17,047 nucleotides of DNA from DATDCV01 sp036524155. GTDB lineage: Bacteria; Verrucomicrobiota; Verrucomicrobiia; Limisphaerales; UBA8199. The translations under genes and the position numbers were made by a program. The notes beneath the pieces are model-generated. The model did not search any database. It was not told where the DNA came from and saw only the letters and a list, made by a program, of their open reading frames with translations. The stretch is taken from assembly GCA_036524155.1 (NCBI GenBank), contig DATDCV010000101.1, positions 1-17,047 of the forward strand, given 5' to 3'. Shown piece by piece: positions 7,704-15,054 of this stretch. Within the stretch, counting starts at the first letter, position 1. Every line of letters begins with the position of its first letter.

Positions 7704-7759
7704 CCCACGCTCCCACGCTCGAACGCTTCAACGCTTCAACGCTTTAACGCTCTAACGCA
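7704..7759. repeat. 8-bp tandem repeat array, seven units
   Basis: Seven consecutive 8-mers: CCCACGCT twice, CGAACGCT, TCAACGCT twice, TTAACGCT and CTAACGCA. The ACGC core is invariant while the first two bases drift. It lies in the rpmB-EamA interval, ending 28 nt from the EamA stop. Apart from this, copy 2 of the palindrome and the possible terminator, the interval 7562-7787 holds nothing I can identify. Confidence 0.8.
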
Positions 7760-7787
7760 TCGCCGCTCCCCACGCCCGTTTGTCCCT

Positions 7788-8711
7788 TTACTCCGGCGGC
7801 ACGGCACGGGGTTCGAGGATTTTTTGCCAATCGGTTTGGCCAAGAACAACACCTGCCACGACAAGAAACATGGCGAGCCAGAAGGTGGGAGTGACGGCTT
7901 CGCCGAGGCAGAAATGAGCCCAGAGCATGGTGCTGAGGGGGATGAGATTGTTGAACAATAAGACCTGGCTCGTCGGCCAATGGCGCAAGGCGTTATTCCA
8001 GATCGCGAAGGCGATGACTCCGCCGGCCAGAATGCAGTAGCTGTGAACGGCCAGCAATTCCGGACGCCAGGCGAGGCCGCGTTTGGCGATTTCAATGGCG
8101 GCCAGGGGCAGGAGGAGCAGGCCGGCGCGCCACATCGTGTGGGCGCTGGCTTCGGCGCCAGGCAGGTGTGCGCCGAGCACGCGGCATTGCCTGCCGTAAT
8201 GCGTCCACAGCACGCTGGCCAGGAACCCCAGGATTTCGCCGCGCCAATTCCCCTGGGCGATTCTCAGGGAAGGAAAGAAGAGGACAAAGACGCCACCGAG
8301 GGCCAGGACCGCGGCGCCGTATTTCTGGGCCGTTCGCCAGCTTTTGGTGGGTGTGCCTTCCCACAGCAAAGCCCAAACGGGGGCCGCGCCCAGGTAGAGC
8401 GCGACATGTGAAGCGGCGGTGAACCGTAGCGCGGAGTTGAAGACCACGATGTAAACCGCCAGGGCAAGACCGCCGCGCCACCAGAGCATCCGACGCAGTT
8501 GGGGGCTGAGAGCAGTGGCGGGGCCAAGCCAATTGGTCCAGCGAAGCATGCCGAGCATCAGCAACCCGGCGCAGAAAAAGCGCGAGCCGCCGGTCCAGAT
8601 CGGCGGCCAGGAGGTGACGACATATTTGGTGCCCGCGTTGGTTCCGCCCCAGAGGAAAATCGCCAGCAACAGGCTCAGCGTCAGCACCGTGTTGGTTCGC
8701 CGGTCGTGCAT
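7788..8711 (-). CDS. EamA/DMT-superfamily inner-membrane transporter
   Basis: 307 residues from ATG 8711. The protein has about ten hydrophobic segments arranged as two EamA-like halves: the first starts with LSLLLAIFLWGGTNAGTKYVV (about residues 11-31) and ends at LGGVFVLFF, the second starts near GEILGFLASVLWTHYGRQ and ends with LGEAVTPTFWLAMFLVVAGVVLGQ. This is the drug/metabolite transporter fold, whose members mostly export amino acids, nucleotides, sugars or other metabolites; the substrate cannot be told. Length is normal for the family. The ribosome-binding site is weak. Its start is 26 nt downstream of the stop of the ceramidase-like gene on the same strand, so the two are likely co-transcribed. 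Confidence 0.88.
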   Translation of the reverse strand: MHDRRTNTVLTLSLLLAIFLWGGTNAGTKYVVTSWPPIWTGGSRFFCAGLLMLGMLRWTNWLGPATALSPQLRRMLWWRGGLALAVYIVVFNSALRFTAASHVALYLGAAPVWALLWEGTPTKSWRTAQKYGAAVLALGGVFVLFFPSLRIAQGNWRGEILGFLASVLWTHYGRQCRVLGAHLPGAEASAHTMWRAGLLLLPLAAIEIAKRGLAWRPELLAVHSYCILAGGVIAFAIWNNALRHWPTSQVLLFNNLIPLSTMLWAHFCLGEAVTPTFWLAMFLVVAGVVLGQTDWQKILEPRAVPPE

Positions 8712-8737
8712 TGATACGCTCGGTTCGGACCCTGGCG

Positions 8738-10129
8738 CTAGCGAGGCTGAAATTCTTTCAAATTGCGCAAGAGCCGGAGCGTTTCTTCGGCAAGTTGCTC
8801 GCCGGCGCCCGGAGCAAAGGAGCTCGATTGCACCTCGTACCCTCCCTCGGGGTAGCTGTCGTGGGTCGGGACGTATCCGGCCGTCCCGTTGCAGTGGGTG
8901 AAGATGAAAGTCCGCCTAAAGGGAGACGCCGTTTTGACCGACTGGCCAATTTCGTTGAACACTTCGCCCCCCCACCCGACAAACGCAATGTCCCCGAGAC
9001 AGGCGGCGCTGATGACAATGGCAGACGTCGCGTTGGTCGGCGGGGTGCTGGTTCCTCGGGCTTTCGCCGGGAGCTCGACAACTTTCAAGGCGGTCTTGAT
9101 CCCGGCCTGGTTGGTCGAGAGACGGATGCCATCCGCAACGCGAGCGACCTCTTCGCCCAGCATTGTTCCCATCAAAACCGGCTCGGGCATCCAGCCGTTG
9201 TTGGTCCGGAAATCCGGCAGCACGCGCACCCAGGGATCAAGGTTGCCCGAGGCTCCGGCGAAACCCGGCGCGACGACGTCCGCCCCAAAATATCTTTCGA
9301 GAAGCTGCTCTGCCAAACCATGAATATCGCCGCTGATCAGGTAATTCCTCGGGCCCAACGAAGTGCTATGCGTGGCGTAAGCGAACAAAACGCCCGCGAG
9401 CTTGTCGGCTCCGGGGCGAACCAGCTTCAAAACCTGGACCTCGCGATCGGTAAGCTTCGAGGGGTTTCGGCCGAGCACCACCTTTTGCGTGCCGTCGGCA
9501 TCCTGGACGACTTCGCGCCGGTTCACCCCGACGGGCGAGGAGCCGGCGCCGAACCCGAGGCGGACCGGCTGCAGTTCCGCGAACGCCTCGCGGGTCAGCC
9601 TCACCAGTTTTGATTGCAGGATTGTCGCATATTGGACGTTGTTGGAGTGACCGCGCGCCGGATCCAGTGTCATGGTGGGAGCACTGTGGGTGTGGATTGC
9701 GCAAAGGAACAATTCGGAGGGCTTAAGACCGCAACCATCCAGAATCGCCTGTCTGAATCGATCGGCCGTCCCGCCGTAAAACCCCAGGATATCAGTGGAG
9801 ACGAGCACGAGCTTATCGCCGTCCTTTTCGAAGGCAACCGCTCGCGCTGACAGCGGATCATGAACACCCTGGGAGAGGTCCTTTCTGCTTTCGTACCCGG
9901 CCATCGTGACCGGTCGCTCAGGCGTGATATCCACCCGTGCCAGGCCGGCGCGCAGCTCGCCGCCAGAGGTGGAGAAGCCGTAGGTGAGAAGACAGAAAAG
10001 TGGCAGACATAAAATCGCCGTGAACAACCGCTGTCCGTGCTCTCCAAAAGAGCAATTAGCGATGGTTCCGTTCGTGCCCCGCCTCTCGTCGTTTCTCCAA
10101 TAGTTCCAGTGTGTCATCCCCACGAGCAT
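8738..10129 (-). CDS. Neutral/alkaline ceramidase-like N-terminal domain protein, putatively exported
   Basis: 463 residues from ATG 10129, chosen because GGGG sits a few bases upstream; ATG 10117 and TTG 10027 are alternatives, the last placing the hydrophobic run LFTAILCLPLFCLLTYGF at the very N-terminus as a signal peptide. The open frame extends upstream to 10585 but there overlaps the GH42-like gene and is not credible. Domain signs: LRAGLARVDITP, MAGY, STDILGFY, then zinc-ligand motifs CAIHTHSAPT (H146, H148) and YATHSTSLGP (H254), GDIHGL (H270), and GASGNLDPW (D298). These match the neutral ceramidase catalytic domain (PF04734), but where bacterial ceramidases have GDVSPN with the nucleophilic serine, this protein has GNLDPW, and it lacks room for the C-terminal domain of 640-residue ceramidases. 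The fold and metal site are supported; ceramide cleavage is not. Confidence 0.8.
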   Translation of the reverse strand: MLVGMTHWNYWRNDERRGTNGTIANCSFGEHGQRLFTAILCLPLFCLLTYGFSTSGGELRAGLARVDITPERPVTMAGYESRKDLSQGVHDPLSARAVAFEKDGDKLVLVSTDILGFYGGTADRFRQAILDGCGLKPSELFLCAIHTHSAPTMTLDPARGHSNNVQYATILQSKLVRLTREAFAELQPVRLGFGAGSSPVGVNRREVVQDADGTQKVVLGRNPSKLTDREVQVLKLVRPGADKLAGVLFAYATHSTSLGPRNYLISGDIHGLAEQLLERYFGADVVAPGFAGASGNLDPWVRVLPDFRTNNGWMPEPVLMGTMLGEEVARVADGIRLSTNQAGIKTALKVVELPAKARGTSTPPTNATSAIVISAACLGDIAFVGWGGEVFNEIGQSVKTASPFRRTFIFTHCNGTAGYVPTHDSYPEGGYEVQSSSFAPGAGEQLAEETLRLLRNLKEFQPR

Positions 10130-10236
10130 AGACACCCCGGCTCTCCCCTGACAAGGAGGCACCACACCGGCGGACTGGCGTCGGCACGCCGATGGCTCTG
10201 AAGATCGTAGCCCTTGAATTTGGGACTCTTGTCCGA

Positions 10237-12360
10237 TTACTGTCCCGCCAGCTTCGAGACGATAGTTTCCGGATCTGCGGTTTCCCGCAGGAGCGCGAAC
10301 AGCGAAGGCTGCCACGGGTCCAGCGTGAACCTGAAGCGGTCGGCGTGGCCGAGATATTTCTGCGCCCGGAGATCGTATACGTGAGCGGCCTGTGAGAGCG
10401 TGGCTTCGATTTCCACCGGTTTTTCCAGCGGCTCGTTGCCGCCCGCCTGTTTCAATTCCTCGCTCATCTGGTAGTTGATGTTGCGCTCGAACGCCAGCAG
10501 ACGGTTTGTTCCCAATCGGAACCGGTGGATCCGAGCACGGGCCGACGGTGGGAGTGTGACCTCGGCACGTATCGGACCGAGACAAGAGGCAATCCAGTTG
10601 GCCCAGTCCATTTTTCCTTTCAGACGGTCGGCGGCGTATTGTGCGCCTCCGCCCTGGCTAGACCTGGCTCTCCCATCCGCCACCGCGAAAGTTCCCGATG
10701 CCGAGAGCGGGACCAAATCTCCCAGGGCGTTCTGTGGCCGGAGCCTGCCGTGCTCGTTGAACAGCCCCGGCGTGGCTTCACAAAACACCCGCGAAGATCG
10801 TCCGGCCCCGTGCGCCAGGAGGCGGATTGGCGCGGCTTCTTTGTCGGAGAGCGCCCAGGACTGAGGCAACACAAGGACGACGTCGCTGCTTTTGCTCAAG
10901 GCGCCGCCCTCGAGCTGCGCCGACGAGACGAACACGGGACTAAACCCGAGGTCCTGAAAGGCCTTGAGCCAGCCGTTGCGTGCTTTGGCCTGGCGATTAT
11001 GTTCGGCTTCGTAGCTTGAAAAACGTCTGAGCCAGGTCGAGCCATCGATCGTTGATTCCAGCAGCCAGTCCACTTGGATGCTCGGCTGTGAATAATGAAG
11101 GTAGATCGGGTCGCGCTCCCGCTCCGCGTTGAGAAAGATTTTCGCGAGGGGGGACGTCATTTCGTTGAGCACCGGGGTCAGGGCCCTGGCCTTGGCAGTG
11201 AGTTGGTAACCGCTGCTCTTCCAGTCGATGCAGTCCTCGCTCCACCAGATGATGCAGCCCCGGTCGCCTTCGAGCAGCAGGTGCCAGAGCCGCCGGCGTG
11301 CCGGCTGGGTCTCCGGCTCGAACACAGTAGTCAGAAATCTCCCTCCTGGCATGAACGAGCCGAAGATTTCCCGGGCGTTGCCAATGTCGTAGGGCTCCAC
11401 CCAATCGAGCGCCTGAGAGAGTCTCCAGAGGTCGTAGCCGCCAAAGGCGTGCGGCATTTGGGTGCCTTCGATACCCACCGGAGTCCGGGAGTCGAGCTCG
11501 CGCGCCGCCTGCCGCAGGTCACTCAAAACGGCAGCGAGCGACGAGTCCATATAGGTTCGGAAATCGGCCCAGGGAGAAAAATTCCAGCGCGTGGGTGTCT
11601 GGCGGGCGTCGTTGGGTTCAAATTTCATCGACTGTAATTGTTGCCAGTCCGGCTTGCCGCGGGCCAGGGCATCGCCGCTGGCCATGCGATTCTTGATCTG
11701 GTCAGTGGTGAACGGCTTGACCTCATCCCAGGCGCTGAACTTTGTTTCCCATTCGCTGTTCAGCGCTTTCAGATCAGAATATTGCGTTTTGAGCCATTCC
11801 CGAAACGCTGCGAGGCATTTGGGATTGAAATCGTAATCGAAAGGATTCGCCGAAATCGTCGTCGAAAGCTCGTCGCGGACGTCGTAGGCAAGCGGCTCAG
11901 GTTCCCGGTTCTTTCGGACAAGTTGCTGCATTTCGCGCCGTGCCCAGGCGCGCCACTGCGGGTCGTCAAGGCAGTAGTCTCGCACCAGCGCCGATTCCGG
12001 CCGCCCCGACTGCGCCCAATCAGTAACAACCTTTTCCCAGTCGCGCACCTTCGAGTTCCATTTGAGACAGAGGCCGCGGTTCACCATGTTCTCAACGTAA
12101 TACGGGAATTTGTTATCAAGCAGCGGACGCAGGTCACCGTCGCCGCCCACCATCCCCGTGTTGACGCCCATCTCGCGCAGCCGCCGGAAAAACAGCGGCA
12201 CTTTATCCGGTTGTTTATAGGCGCTGTCGCCTATCCACATGATCGTGCGATACTCGCGCCAGGCACGGAGCGCGTTCGTATCCTGAGCCTGCGCCGCACT
12301 GAGGGGCGCCAGGACAAGGAGACACGCGGTGCTAATCACGCCACGGAGCCGGTTGTGCAT
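10237..12360 (-). CDS. Exported clan GH-A glycoside hydrolase, GH42 beta-galactosidase-like
   Basis: 707 residues from ATG 12360; a TTG at 12399 would add 13 residues before the signal, so I prefer the ATG. MHNRLRGVISTACLLVLAPLSAAQA is a Sec signal peptide (cleavage near AQA-25). The mature part begins as a TIM barrel (YRTIMWIGDSAYKQ, FFRRLREMGVNTGMV). Candidate acid/base is E164 in AYDVRDELS and candidate nucleophile E298 in TPVGIEGTQMP, with SPWADFRTYMDSSLAAVL between, resembling GH42 where the two glutamates are similarly spaced. After about residue 480, DVVLVLPQSWALS and later VFCEATPGLF look like the Rossmann-like trimerisation domain of GH42, followed by a C-terminal beta domain. Beta-galactosidase activity is inferred; overall resemblance is distant and a new or unlisted family is possible. 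It is 107 nt upstream of the ceramidase-like gene and divergent from cydA. Confidence 0.62.
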   Translation of the reverse strand: MHNRLRGVISTACLLVLAPLSAAQAQDTNALRAWREYRTIMWIGDSAYKQPDKVPLFFRRLREMGVNTGMVGGDGDLRPLLDNKFPYYVENMVNRGLCLKWNSKVRDWEKVVTDWAQSGRPESALVRDYCLDDPQWRAWARREMQQLVRKNREPEPLAYDVRDELSTTISANPFDYDFNPKCLAAFREWLKTQYSDLKALNSEWETKFSAWDEVKPFTTDQIKNRMASGDALARGKPDWQQLQSMKFEPNDARQTPTRWNFSPWADFRTYMDSSLAAVLSDLRQAARELDSRTPVGIEGTQMPHAFGGYDLWRLSQALDWVEPYDIGNAREIFGSFMPGGRFLTTVFEPETQPARRRLWHLLLEGDRGCIIWWSEDCIDWKSSGYQLTAKARALTPVLNEMTSPLAKIFLNAERERDPIYLHYSQPSIQVDWLLESTIDGSTWLRRFSSYEAEHNRQAKARNGWLKAFQDLGFSPVFVSSAQLEGGALSKSSDVVLVLPQSWALSDKEAAPIRLLAHGAGRSSRVFCEATPGLFNEHGRLRPQNALGDLVPLSASGTFAVADGRARSSQGGGAQYAADRLKGKMDWANWIASCLGPIRAEVTLPPSARARIHRFRLGTNRLLAFERNINYQMSEELKQAGGNEPLEKPVEIEATLSQAAHVYDLRAQKYLGHADRFRFTLDPWQPSLFALLRETADPETIVSKLAGQ

Positions 12361-12412
12361 GGCCACTGGATAGAGCGTAGGCTCTCCGGCGTCAACCAAC
12401 TTAAGAGCCTCA

Positions 12413-12451
12413 TTCGGATTTCTTTCGGATTTCGGCCTTCGGGTTTCGGAT
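12413..12451. repeat. 7-bp TTCGGAT-type repeats upstream of cydA
   Basis: From 12424 the 7-mers TTCGGAT, TTCGGCC, TTCGGGT and TTCGGAT follow directly, and another TTCGGATT stands at 12413-12420. It lies in the divergent interval between the GH42-like gene and cydA. It has no coding role; whether it is a binding site or a degenerate simple repeat cannot be told. Confidence 0.6.
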
Positions 12452-12512
12452 TTTGTAGGGTTGCACTGTTTTATATCCGATCCATATCTCCTCGCTCCAC
12501 GCCTATGAAGGA

Positions 12513-12541
12513 TTGACGATAAAAACGGTTCCGGACATTTT
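12513..12541 (+). promoter_or_regulatory. Candidate promoter directly abutting the cydA start
   Basis: TTGACG (12513-12518, 5 of 6 to the -35 consensus), a 17-nt spacer and CATTTT (12536-12541, 3 of 6) are placed so that transcription would begin at about the GTG start of cydA (12548), a leaderless or near-leaderless message. An alternative weak pair is TTGCAC at 12461-12466 with ATATCT at 12484-12489. Both are tentative. Confidence 0.28.
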
Positions 12542-12547
12542 GCCTAC

Positions 12548-14008
12548 GTGGAACTAGACCTTTTATCTTTGTCGCGGGTGCAGTTTGCGCTTACGATCAT
12601 GTTTCATTACCTGTTCCCGCCGCTGACGATCGGCCTGGGCGGTTTGATCGTGTCGCTGGAGGCGTTGTTTCTGAAGACGCGGGACCCTCAGTACGAGATC
12701 GCGGCCAAGTTTTGGACAAAGATTTTCGCGGTGAATTTCGCGATGGGCGTGGCCACCGGCATTGTGATGGAATTTCAATTCGGAACGAACTGGGCGACTT
12801 ACTCGCGGTTTGTGGGCGATGTGTTCGGGTCCGCGCTGGCAGCCGAAGGCATCTTCGCCTTCTTCCTGGAATCGGGTTTTCTTGCGGTATTGGTGTTCGG
12901 GTGGGACAAGGTGTCCCCCAAAACACACTTTTTCGCGGCCTGCATGGTGGCGCTCGGGGCCGTCTTTTCCTCTATCTGGATTGTGGTTGCCAACTCGTGG
13001 CAGCAGACCCCTGCGGGCTTCCACATTGTCGGCCAGGGCGCGGCGGCCCGGGCCGAGATCACTGATTTCTGGGCGATGGTCTTCAATCCGTCGACCGTCC
13101 ACCGGCTCCTGCATGTGCTCATCGGCTCCTATCTCCTGGCGGCGTTTTTCGTCATGAGCATTTCCGCGTGGTACATCCTCAAGGGGCGGAGTGTGGATTT
13201 CGCACGCAAGAGTTTTACCGCGGCGCTGGTTCTCGGCACGATTATGTCGCTGGCCGCGTTGGCGCAAGGGGATCTGCAGGCCAAAAAGCTCGCCCAAACC
13301 CAACCCGCCAAGCTCGCCGCCATGGAAGCCCTCTTCAAAACCGGCACCGGATCCACTCCGCTCTATATATTTGGTTCGCCCGACGAGTCGGAGCAGCGCG
13401 TGACACACGGCCTCGCCATACCCGGCCTCCTCAGTTTTCTCGTATACAACAATTTCCGCCAGCCCGTCGCGGGACTGGACCAAATCCCGCGCCAGGACTG
13501 GCCGCCGGTGGGTCTGAGCTTTCAATCGTTCCATATCATGGTTGGCCTGGGAATTCTGTTCATCGCCCTGACTCTCGTCGGCTCAGTTTTGCGCTGGCGC
13601 GGGACGCTGTTTGAGAAACGGTGGCTGCTCTGGGTGTTTGTGGTTTGCATACCGCTGCCTTACCTCGCGAACCAGCTCGGATGGGTCACCGCTGAAGTCG
13701 GTCGGCAACCTTGGATCGTCTATGGCTTGCTCCGGACCAGTGATGCGCTTTCCAAGGCGGTCGTCGCCAGCCAAACCCTGGGATCGATCGTCATGTTCAT
13801 CCTCATCTACGCGCTGCTCTTCGCAGTCTGGCTCGTCGTCCTCCACGACAAAATACGCCATGGCCCGGATGCGGTAATAACGCCGGCCGGGACGACGGCT
13901 CACGGGCTGGCGGAGCTCGCCGGTCTGCGGGCCGGCACCGGCGCGGGTTCACTGACGCACCCGGACCAACCCGAATCTCCGCAGAACCCGCAAAGTGGGA
14001 AGCAATAA
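12548..14008 (+). CDS. cydA: Cytochrome bd ubiquinol oxidase subunit I
   Basis: 486 residues from GTG 12548; no in-frame ATG precedes it and the N-terminus matches the family (LSRVQFALTIMFHYLFPPLTIG). CydA carries hemes b558, b595 and d and the quinol site of the inner-membrane terminal oxidase that reduces oxygen with high affinity. Expected residues are present: H20 (b595 side), E100 and E108 in LAAEGIFAFFLES (proton path/heme d region), H189 in RLLHVLIGSY and M331 in FHIMVGLG (b558 ligands), K255 and E260 in QPAKLAAMEA (Q-loop), and GRQPW at 385-389. Only about 70 residues separate E260 from M331, so the Q-loop is the short type rather than the long E. coli type. About nine membrane segments. 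A hydrophilic, Pro/Gln-rich tail closes the protein. No good ribosome-binding site is visible. cydB follows after 15 nt. Confidence 0.96.
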   Translation: MELDLLSLSRVQFALTIMFHYLFPPLTIGLGGLIVSLEALFLKTRDPQYEIAAKFWTKIFAVNFAMGVATGIVMEFQFGTNWATYSRFVGDVFGSALAAEGIFAFFLESGFLAVLVFGWDKVSPKTHFFAACMVALGAVFSSIWIVVANSWQQTPAGFHIVGQGAAARAEITDFWAMVFNPSTVHRLLHVLIGSYLLAAFFVMSISAWYILKGRSVDFARKSFTAALVLGTIMSLAALAQGDLQAKKLAQTQPAKLAAMEALFKTGTGSTPLYIFGSPDESEQRVTHGLAIPGLLSFLVYNNFRQPVAGLDQIPRQDWPPVGLSFQSFHIMVGLGILFIALTLVGSVLRWRGTLFEKRWLLWVFVVCIPLPYLANQLGWVTAEVGRQPWIVYGLLRTSDALSKAVVASQTLGSIVMFILIYALLFAVWLVVLHDKIRHGPDAVITPAGTTAHGLAELAGLRAGTGAGSLTHPDQPESPQNPQSGKQ

Positions 14009-14023
14009 CGGCATCACCGATTT

Positions 14024-15040
14024 ATGGACCTGAATCTTTTCTGGTTTGTTTTGCTCGGCGTCCTGCTTGCCGGCTACGCGATTTTGGACGGCTTCGATTT
14101 GGGCGTTGGGATCCTTCACCTGTTTGTGCGCAATGACGAAGAACGCCGCATCTTCATGAACTCAATCGGGCCGGTTTGGGACGGCAACGAGGTCTGGCTC
14201 GTGACGTTTGGCGGGGCGATGTTCGCCGCCTTCCCCGAGGTTTACGCGACGGTGTTCTCAGGATTTTACACGGCGTTCATGGCGCTGCTCTTCGCGCTGA
14301 TTTCGCGCGCCGTCTCCATGGAGTTCCGCAGCAAACGCGAAAGCCGCGCGTGGAGAAGCTTCTGGGACGTGTCGTTTTCGGCCGGCAGCACGCTCGCGAC
14401 TTTTCTCTTCGGCGTCGCGGTCGGCAATGCCATGCAAGGCATGCCGATAGGGCCAGACAAGGAATTCCGCGGCACCACGCTTGACCTGCTGCGGCCCTAC
14501 CCGCTGCTCATCGGCGTGCTGGCCGTGGCGACGTTTGCCATGCACGGCACGCTTTACCTTTATCTCAAAACTGAAGGCGAGCTGCAGCGCCGCCTCCACC
14601 GCTGGATGTGGCGGTCGTTTGGCTTTTTCCTCATTGTTTACCTCTTCGCCACGATCTACACGCTGGCCGAAGTGCCTTTGGCGACGCGCAATTTCCAGAA
14701 CCATCCATGGGTTTGGCTCGTAGTTGGCCTCAATATCCTCGCGGTCGCCAATATCCCGCGGGCCATTTTCAAGGATCGCCCGCTCTACGGTTTCGTGTCT
14801 TCGAGCGCCACCATCGCCGCCCTGACGTTCTTTTTCGGCGTCGCTTTATTCCCTGACCTTGTTTACTCGTCCCTGAACCCGGACTGGAGTCTCAATGTCT
14901 ACAACGCTGCGTCGTCTCAAAAAACCCTCGCCATCATGCGCAACATCGCCTTCATGGGAATCCCGTTTGTGCTCGCTTACACCGCCGCCATCTTCTGGGT
15001 GTTCCGCGGCAAGGTCAAACTCGGCCACTTCAGCTATTAG
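14024..15040 (+). CDS. cydB: Cytochrome bd ubiquinol oxidase subunit II
   Basis: 338 residues from ATG 14024, 15 nt after the cydA stop, so one operon. CydB is the non-heme partner that pairs with CydA in the inner membrane and is needed for a stable oxidase. Hallmarks are GYAILDGFDLGVGIL (D22, D25) and IGPVWDGNEVWLVTFGG (D53, N55, E56), followed by FPEVYATVFSGFY and about eight hydrophobic segments, ending with YTAAIFWVFRGKVKLG. Length suits short-Q-loop bd oxidases and is below the 379 residues of E. coli CydB. No CydX-like small gene follows: the next stop, of the convergent GH36 gene, is 14 nt away. The heme-assembly exporter genes cydC and cydD are not in the window. Confidence 0.96.
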   Translation: MDLNLFWFVLLGVLLAGYAILDGFDLGVGILHLFVRNDEERRIFMNSIGPVWDGNEVWLVTFGGAMFAAFPEVYATVFSGFYTAFMALLFALISRAVSMEFRSKRESRAWRSFWDVSFSAGSTLATFLFGVAVGNAMQGMPIGPDKEFRGTTLDLLRPYPLLIGVLAVATFAMHGTLYLYLKTEGELQRRLHRWMWRSFGFFLIVYLFATIYTLAEVPLATRNFQNHPWVWLVVGLNILAVANIPRAIFKDRPLYGFVSSSATIAALTFFFGVALFPDLVYSSLNPDWSLNVYNAASSQKTLAIMRNIAFMGIPFVLAYTAAIFWVFRGKVKLGHFSY

Positions 15041-15054
15041 CTGGTTTGGGCAGC

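Noticed and set aside
7704..7759. CRISPR array
   Set aside because: Units are 8 bp and contiguous, without spacers, and no cas gene is present.
10130..10585. N-terminal extension of the ceramidase-like frame to 10585
   Set aside because: It overlaps the 3' end of the GH42-like gene by about 350 bases, has no domain, and puts the signal-like segment in mid-protein.
12563..13534. 323-residue minus-strand frame opposite cydA
   Set aside because: Highly charged, no domain; cydA on the plus strand is unambiguous.
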